From NCBI GenBank assembly GCA_025201345.1, contig JAIXMG010000039.1, forward strand, positions 186,001 to 250,000: 64,000 nucleotides of DNA, given 5' to 3'. Shown here piece by piece: positions 57,299-64,000 of the stretch. The DNA comes from Thamnidium elegans. Its lineage: Eukaryota > Mucoromycota > Mucoromycetes > Mucorales > Mucoraceae. The first letter of the stretch is position 1. Every line of letters starts with the position of its first letter. The translations under genes were made by a program, and so were the position numbers. The notes beneath the pieces were generated by a model. It searched no databases and was not told where the DNA came from. It worked only from the letters and a program-made list of their open reading frames with translations.

Positions 57299-60200
57299 AC
57301 GAATCAGACTTATCTATTAAACGTCCTACTTCTAAATCGCAACAAGAAAGTCTTGCTCGTATTGTTAAAGCACAAGTGACACTACTTGTTTCTAATCTTG
57401 ACAATGACAATTTTACTCGAAAAGCAGCAGAAATAAACTCTGTAAGTCTTTTTTTTTAAAAAAAAAAAAAAAAAAAGCAAACTGCTAAAAATAAAAAGGA
57501 AAATAGCTTATAGAAACGCATGGAGAAGATATTCGTCAACACTTGTTTCGTTATCTTTTATCTGACCTTAGTACACCTCGTTTTCGTTTACTTAAAGATC
57601 ATGTCTTACACAATAAACCGAAAATTATGGTCAGTTTTAGTTTGGCTCTAAAACAAATAAAAGTAGACTTGGTTGATCTATTTGATAGATTAGAACTCGA
57701 TGCTTTTGACAAGATTTTTTTTTCCATTCCTCTATTCTCCGGTACTATGGATGAACAAGGTAATTACACACACACATACACACACACACAAAAGATAGGG
57801 GGGGGGGGCTAAAGGAAAAAGGAGTTGTTCTTTTTTAACCTTTTTATTTTGTGTTTACGTAGCCAAAAGTATTTACGAAAATAATATTCAACAAGCTCCA
57901 TCTTGTACTTGCAACAAACAGTTTACAGATTCAGTTTTTCAGTATTTATTTGAATCCATCATACAAGCCATGGAGGTTTACCAGTTTAATGTTGAACAAC
58001 TTGAATCACTTGTTTCTAAAGCAAATGAAGCTTGTCAAGATAAATCTCTATCAGCAGCAGTGCAATTACGACTCGATATAAAGTCTGGTAAACATACTAC
58101 GGATGATAACCAGTTTAAAGAAAATATCATTGATTTATATAATGCAAATCCATCATGCATTACACGTATTTTAGACATGACAAAAAATGTAGGCTCAAAT
58201 TTTATTTTATTTTTATGTGTGTAATCTTACGCTTTTTTTTTATTACTGTAGAAACTTCCTTCAATTTTGGATACGCTTCCTATGTTTTTAGCATTAGATT
58301 TAGCTTGTACAGCTGCATATCAAAAATTAATTCATTTGGAACCTTGGCTTCGAGAAAGGATGAATGATACAATGGCAAGTCAATGCCTGGATTTTCTTGG
58401 TCAAAAGATTACAATGGAGACATCGGTACATGCTAATAATAAAGGATCTGCTTCTCTTTCTTTAGAAGCTATGAGTGTATTTCTTAAAGTTTTATCTCAA
58501 TGGTAAGTCATTTAGTAAGTATTTTTTATGCCCACTTACTTAAAAAAAAAACCTCTTTTTTTTTTAGTCGATTGAACGCTCAAAATACGGAACGATTAAA
58601 GGAAGTGCAAAATCAATGTCTCCAAACGTATCCTAAACTTATGAATGTACGAACTCAAGCGGCACCTGGATCTACAGGATCAGAAGTGTCATTTAAACCA
58701 GACGTAGAAGAAGAAGCCAACCTTTATTACGAGCGTATTTATAACGGTGAATTATCATTAGACGACATGATTGAATTATTAAAACGACTTAGTACTTCTA
58801 ACGATGCGCGTGAACAAGATGTATTTGCTTGTATGATTCATAATCTGTTTGATGAATACTTGTTCTTTCCTAAATATCCAGAGAAGGAATTATTAATGAC
58901 AAGTATATTGTTTGGATCATTAATTCAGCACCGACTTGTATCTTATGTTCCACTAGGAATTGCATTACGTTATGTTCTGGACGCTCTCCGTAATCCAATT
59001 GGAAGTAAAATGTTTAATTTTGGAGTACAGGCATTACTTCAGTTCAAGTCCAGATTAACTGAATGGCCGCAGTACTGTGCGCATTTATTGGAGCTTCCGG
59101 ATTTGGCGAAAATACAGCCTGATTTGATTCGATGGATTCAAACGGAATTGCAAGTACAATTTCCATTTACGTGTATTCATGTACCAGTTATACCCAATAA
59201 CGATATAACTTATTGTGATCCGTCCGAAACTACAAAGGACAAGATCTTGTTTATTCTTAATAATGTGGCACAAAATAATATCGAATCGAAAATGACGGAA
59301 TTGCAACATGTGTTACAACCTTCTTGTTACAAGTGGTTTAGTCATTACTTGGTAGCTACTAGAATCTCTTCAGAACCAAATTTTCATGAATTGTATGCGT
59401 CTGTTTTAGATGCTATTCACTCCAATTTATTGAATACACATATTTTGGCAGAGACATTTGAGAATATTCGGATCCTTTTGAATTCCGATAAGACTGTCTC
59501 AAATTCTACTGAGCGTTCACTGTTGAAGAACTTAGGATCTTGGTTAGGTAGATTGACTTTAGCTAAAAACAAGCCCATTTTACATAAATATATTCCATTT
59601 AAAGTAAGTGAAAAAATAACATATATATATATATATATGGGAAAAATCTAAATGTGTATTTGTATATCTAGGATTTATTGTTAGAAGGTTATGATACACA
59701 ACGGTTAATTGTTGTAATTCCATTTACTTGTAAAGTATTAGAACAATGCGCTCAAAGTAAAGTATTTCGACTTCCTAACCCTTGGTTACTTGCTATTCTT
59801 AAATTGATGGTCGAGTTGTACAAATTTGCCAATCTTAAACTCAATCTAAAATTTGAAATTGAAGTATTATGCAAAAGCTTATCTATTGGGCTTAAAGGTA
59901 GTACATATACAACAACAGCAAAAAATATGTATACACGTATACTGATGAAATTCATTTTTTCTCTTTTAGATATTAAACCTACGTCAGTTTTAAAGAACAG
60001 ACAACCACAAGCAAAGGCCCCACAAAATACATTTGCTGCTGCGGGTACAGGTTACCCAGGTCGTACTTCTGTAGGTGGAAACCCATTGCGTCAAAACTCT
60101 GACACACATCTTTCAAAAACACAAGTCTCGGTACCTAATCTTGCACCTTATATTTCTTTCAATTCTCAAATTCCATTATATACCACACAGCCAGCGGCCA

Positions 60201-63053
60201 AGCGACTTGTATTACAAGCATTCACAGAATCAATTCGAGAAATTATTGGACCTGTTGTTGAACGATCTGTTGCTATTGCGGTTGTCTCTACACGAGACTT
60301 GGTCTCTAAAGATTTTGTTATGGAAATGGATGAAAATAAAATGAGGAAGGCAGCACATATGATGGCACAAAACTTAGCAGTGAGCCTTGCCATGGTAACA
60401 AGTAAAGAGCCATTACGGCTTAGCATTGTTGCCAATTTGCGAACTATTTTCTTGGCACATGGTTTAAACGATAGTTTAGCGGAACAAGCAATTATTTTAA
60501 CAGTAGCCGATAATTTAGACTTGCTGTGTGCTGTTATTGAAAAGGCAGCCATGGAAAAGGTTACAGTGGAAATTGATGAAGTCCTTGCTGGCGCGTTTGC
60601 TAAACGAAAGAAGCATCGTGAGCAAAGACCTGGACAACTCTTTGTGGATATGGACGTGTATCAAATGTCTGGATTTCAAAATATGTTACCACAGAGGTTA
60701 AGACCAAAGCCGAATGGATTATTACCAAGTCAATTAAGTGTATATGAAGACTTTATGCATGTTCCGTGTCCTCCTACTACACTTTCTGTTGCTTCTACTT
60801 CTCCTGCTGAGTCAATGTCTGGCTATGGATATAATTCTCCTGCTGGGTTTGATAAACCACCTATTGCTAGTGCGCATTTAATTCTGGAACGATTTGCTCA
60901 GTGTATATCCGAGCTTGAAAATTTAGTATCACAAACAACTGTTTCGAGCTTTCATGAGTTACCACAACACAGCGATATTCGTACGTTAGTTCGACAAATT
61001 CCTATGCTTGCGTTATCTAGTTTTGATAAGTCAGAAGCGGCGCGTACTTTTGCACAGAAGGTGGTTCAATTATTGTATAAGAGCGATCGACAATTAATGA
61101 TTGAAGTCTATGTTGTATTATTGGAACAGTTATGCGAAGTATCGCCTACATTAGGAATCTTGGTGACATCATGGCTTACACATGCAGATGATGAACGTAA
61201 ATACAACGTACCTGTCACAGTAGCATTGATCAAGGCAGGGTTAATTGATTTACCTGAACAAGATCGAGAGCTTTCCATTTTGATTGAAACTGGACGTGCT
61301 AGCGCTATTGAGTTTACAGCGCGGTTAATTCGTGCTTGCTTATTTACGGAATCACCTTTGGCTACACGTAGAGAGTTTATGTCCTCATTAGATTCCTTAC
61401 ATAAGTTGAGACAAGTACCTGATTCGGTAATGGGGTTGATGGATGAACTTTCAAAGAGACAACCGGAGCAAGAAGGTGTACGTGATCAATTACAATTCTT
61501 TTTTGGAGAGTGGGTAAGGCTTTGTCAGCATCCTGCTACTACTGAAAAGTCTATGCTTGCTTTTGCTACTCAGCTGGAGCAGCAAGCTACATATAAAACA
61601 GATACATCCTTCTTTTATCGCGTATGTATTGAAGTCTCGGTTGATCATGCTATCAAATTTAAACTGGTACCTGGGCAATCGCCTTCAATTGCGTATCAGC
61701 CTATCGATGCGTTTTCTAAACTTTTAGTGATGTTGATGCAAGTACCAGATACGGATCAAGTTGTGTTATTTAACAAGGTTTTATCAGTGATTGTATTAGT
61801 TATGGCTCATCATCATGAATTAGATGGTCCTCGGTTTGATCAACGACCCTTTTTACGCTTGTTTTCTAGTATTTTAGCAGATCTTCATTTATCTGAGCGT
61901 AACCTTCGATATACTAGTCTGTTAATTACACTTGGAAATACCTTTTATACATTACAACCTATTCACTTTACTGGATTTACGTTTTCTTGGTTACAATTAA
62001 TATCGCATCGATTCTTTATGCCTCAATTATTACTACCTGAAGATGAAGAGGTAAAAAAAAAGAAGAAAAAAAGGATTTATTTATTTAACAAAAAAATACT
62101 AACACTACTATGTAAAAAAAAAAAGGGCTGGCCTGTTTTCCAAAGACTATTAATTTGTTTCTTTCGGTTTTTGGCACCTTACTTACGCCAAGAAGAATTT
62201 GGTGATACGGTACGATTGTTGTATCGCGGTACATTGCGTGTATTGCTGATTCTACTCCATGATTTTCCAGAATTTATCTGTGATTATCACAACGACTTGT
62301 GTGATGTTATTCCTTCTACATGTATTCAATTGCGAAATTTAGTGCTGAGTGCTTTTCCTCGCAGCTTAAGATTACCAGACCCTTTCACATCCAACTTAAA
62401 GATCGATTTATTACCCGAGATACACTTTTCTCCTCGGGTCTTGTCTGATTCCAGCGCTACTTTGAAAGACGTCAAAAAGGACTTGGATTTGTATTTACAG
62501 GATCGTAAGACGTCTGTTTTTTTGAAAGAGCTTTTGAAAAAGTTAAAAGACAAAGATGAAGAGTATAATATACCTTTATTAAATGCTGTGGTGTTCTATG
62601 TAGGCGTTGATACCATTATTAAAGGAACTCCTGTGCATCAAGGGCCTCCAATGGAAATATACCAATACTTGTTAACCGAGCTAGATTCCAAAGGTAACAT
62701 TATATATATATATGCATAGTGTTTCTACACGTAAAAGTTACTAAACAAAATTGATTTTAGGTCGATACTTGTTCTTGAATGCAATTGCTAATCAATTACG
62801 TTTTCCCAACAGTCATACGCATTATTTTAGTTGTGTATTACTGTACTTGTTTATTGAAAGTGATGGAGAGATTTATAAGGAGCAAATCACACGCGTATTA
62901 TTAGAGAGGCTCATTGTGAATAGACCACATCCTTGGGGATTATTGATCACTTTCATTGAACTTGTTAAAAACTCTCGCTATAACTTTTGGAGCCATTCAT
63001 TTACTCGTTGTGCTACAGATATCGAGCGATTATTTGAAAGTGTATCAAGGTAA
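57295..63053 (+). CDS. NOT1, scaffold of the CCR4-NOT deadenylase complex
   Basis: Eight exons: 57295-57441, 57507-57759, 57863-58188, 58252-58502, 58568-59603, 59672-62050, 62126-62693, 62761-63053. They sum to 5253 nt (1750 aa). The TTP/HEAT region reads [20 protein letters not shown] and [20 protein letters not shown]. The CAF1-binding MIF4G has [20 protein letters not shown] and [13 protein letters not shown]. The DUF3819 bundle has [20 protein letters not shown] and [20 protein letters not shown]. The C-terminal Not1 domain has [40 protein letters not shown] and [20 protein letters not shown]. The scaffold organises mRNA deadenylation and repression in cytoplasm and nucleus. Human CNOT1 has about 820 residues before the EEEANLYY equivalent; here there are roughly 430, so the N-terminal arm is about half as long. 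Confidence 0.93.
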
Positions 63054-63056
63054 ATG

Positions 63057-63090
<34 letters not shown>

Positions 63091-63904
63091 CACATACTAA
63101 AGTTGTATTCGTAGATCCATTGACCAAATCTAAGTATTACACCCTACTTCTTTACCTTTCTTAACGTACATACACTTACATATTATACACACATACACAT
63201 CCTATTACAATGTAAATAAAATAAAACTTTAACGGACTTAAAAGCAATGTTTAATCCAATTATCATATTTTTAACTGGTAATCATTTTTACTTGGACATT
63301 AATCCAATGCACAAAACTATCACTGATAAACATAGAGACCATTGTCCAATCGATTTTTCTACTTCCTACTGCTCACCAACAGAAAAAGAATTGTTATTAT
63401 TTACTCGTTTCACATATCTGCTTTTTTCTTATATACAATCTTAACAACTGAACATAACACTGTCTTAACAATTATGTTTTTTTATGTTTATTTGTAAAAC
63501 GATACTCTTAAAGAGGGATGTCCCGTGATAATTAGAATAGAGTGAAATAGTAGAGAAAATAGCGAAGAAAAAAAAATATCGGGTAAAGGTATCTTACAGT
63601 GCATCTATTTTAAAATCGAATTTGTTTTATACAACGGTCATTTTTTGCGGGTTATATACTCTTACCTTTTTTTGGACAAAGTAAATAAATTTTTGGTCAT
63701 TTGGGACAAGGTTACAAAATTGGGACACAGAAGGGAATATGGGACAGCAATAGGAAAACAGAATGCAGATTCAAATAGGGCATATTGAGTGTTAGTATAT
63801 ATCAAGTTTCTATTAGTCATGTATTTATATACTCTCTTACCTGTAGCAATCTTTAAGTTTTTTGTCCGAAGACGCGAAACAACCACGTTCTATGTGGCGC
63901 GTTG
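63054..63904. other. Intergenic region downstream of NOT1
   Basis: About 850 bp with TA repeats (63055-63087) and no gene I can support. The last part precedes a Fanzor-like gene on the minus strand and includes three GGGACA(A/C/G) words within 60 bp (63700-63745). Confidence 0.5.
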
Positions 63905-64000
63905 TCAATTTTGACGTGTAAAAATTGTTGGTCGGTCCATACCAGCCCAGATCTGGCGTGCGATAAACATCATATTTTTTGCAGCGAGGATATCTCTATT
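63905..64000 (-). CDS. Fanzor/TnpB-like nuclease, C-terminal end (partial, cut by window edge)
   Basis: The reverse complement from base 64000 reads NRDILAAKNMMFIARQIWAG, then MDRPTIFTRQN and TGA (63907-63905). N-R-D-x-x-A-A-K-N is the RuvC-III motif at the end of TnpB/Fanzor (OrfB zinc-ribbon) proteins, with the catalytic Asp present. The short tail with G-x-x-R-P is like those of mucoralean relatives. The bulk of the gene lies outside the window, so intactness cannot be judged. Confidence 0.55.
   Translation of the reverse strand, partial: NRDILAAKNMMFIARQIWAGMDRPTIFTRQN

Noticed and set aside
1..64000. CRISPR arrays or prokaryotic operons
   Set aside because: No regularly spaced direct repeats with unique spacers exist; the only tandem repeat has no spacers. 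Gene structure is eukaryotic throughout.

Overview
The window is nuclear DNA of an early-diverging filamentous fungus, most likely Mucoromycota (Mucorales). It is AT-rich, and its genes carry many short GT-AG introns (about 45-80 nt) with long T or A tracts and TA runs between them. Proteins such as RAD21, NOT1, SUS1/ENY2, NAA10 and importin-13 read more like animal orthologues than yeast ones. The decayed mobile elements (IS630-type, MULE, Fanzor/TnpB-like) also suit this group. I do not assign a genus. All homology calls come from reading translated sequence; no database was searched.

Layout. 0-5.5 kb: tail of a GDP-mannose pyrophosphorylase gene, an Aurora kinase gene (-), a MITE-like inverted repeat, then a decayed unrecognised coding region that holds a short antisense 18S rDNA fragment. 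5.5-11.4 kb: a 13-exon gene for a soluble adenylyl cyclase of the ADCY10 architecture (1717 aa in my model). 11.4-16.6 kb: gene-poor, with a diverged inverted repeat, tRNA-Phe(GAA), and a decayed minus-strand coding region sharing an 80-bp coding block with the 4.9-kb remnant. 16.6-28.8 kb: amino-acid permease (-), RAD21 (+), a Ca2+/H+ antiporter with two in-frame TGA codons (-), a secreted I9 inhibitor (-), G-alpha (-) and RAD18 (+). 30.7-35.3 kb: a TMEM198-like membrane protein and three tandem PQQ-repeat-like paralogues (-); a fourth paralogue lies at 54.3 kb.

35.4-38.2 kb: two IS630-type elements head to head, forming a palindrome with perfect 0.82-kb arms and diverged outer flanks. 38.4-48.6 kb: SUS1/ENY2 (with a GC-AG intron) convergent with NAA10, an importin-13/KAP122-type karyopherin, a low-complexity proline-rich protein, an F-box/LRR protein and a small secreted cysteine protein. 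48.8-53.5 kb: a copper P-type ATPase with seven HMA domains and a cysteine-rich insert. 55.4-57.1 kb: a decayed Fanzor/TnpB-like gene and a MULE transposase fragment. 57.3-63.1 kb: NOT1, the CCR4-NOT scaffold, with a shortened N-terminus. The right edge cuts a second Fanzor/TnpB-like gene (-).

The genes do not form one pathway. Themes are mitosis and genome maintenance (Aurora, RAD21, RAD18), gene expression and transport (SUS1, NOT1, karyopherin, NAA10), signalling (G-alpha, soluble cyclase) and metal or amino-acid transport. Exon models summed to whole codons for Aurora, the cyclase, RAD21, RAD18, TMEM198-like, SUS1, the proline-rich protein, the Cu-ATPase, PQQ copy D and NOT1, which supports those structures.
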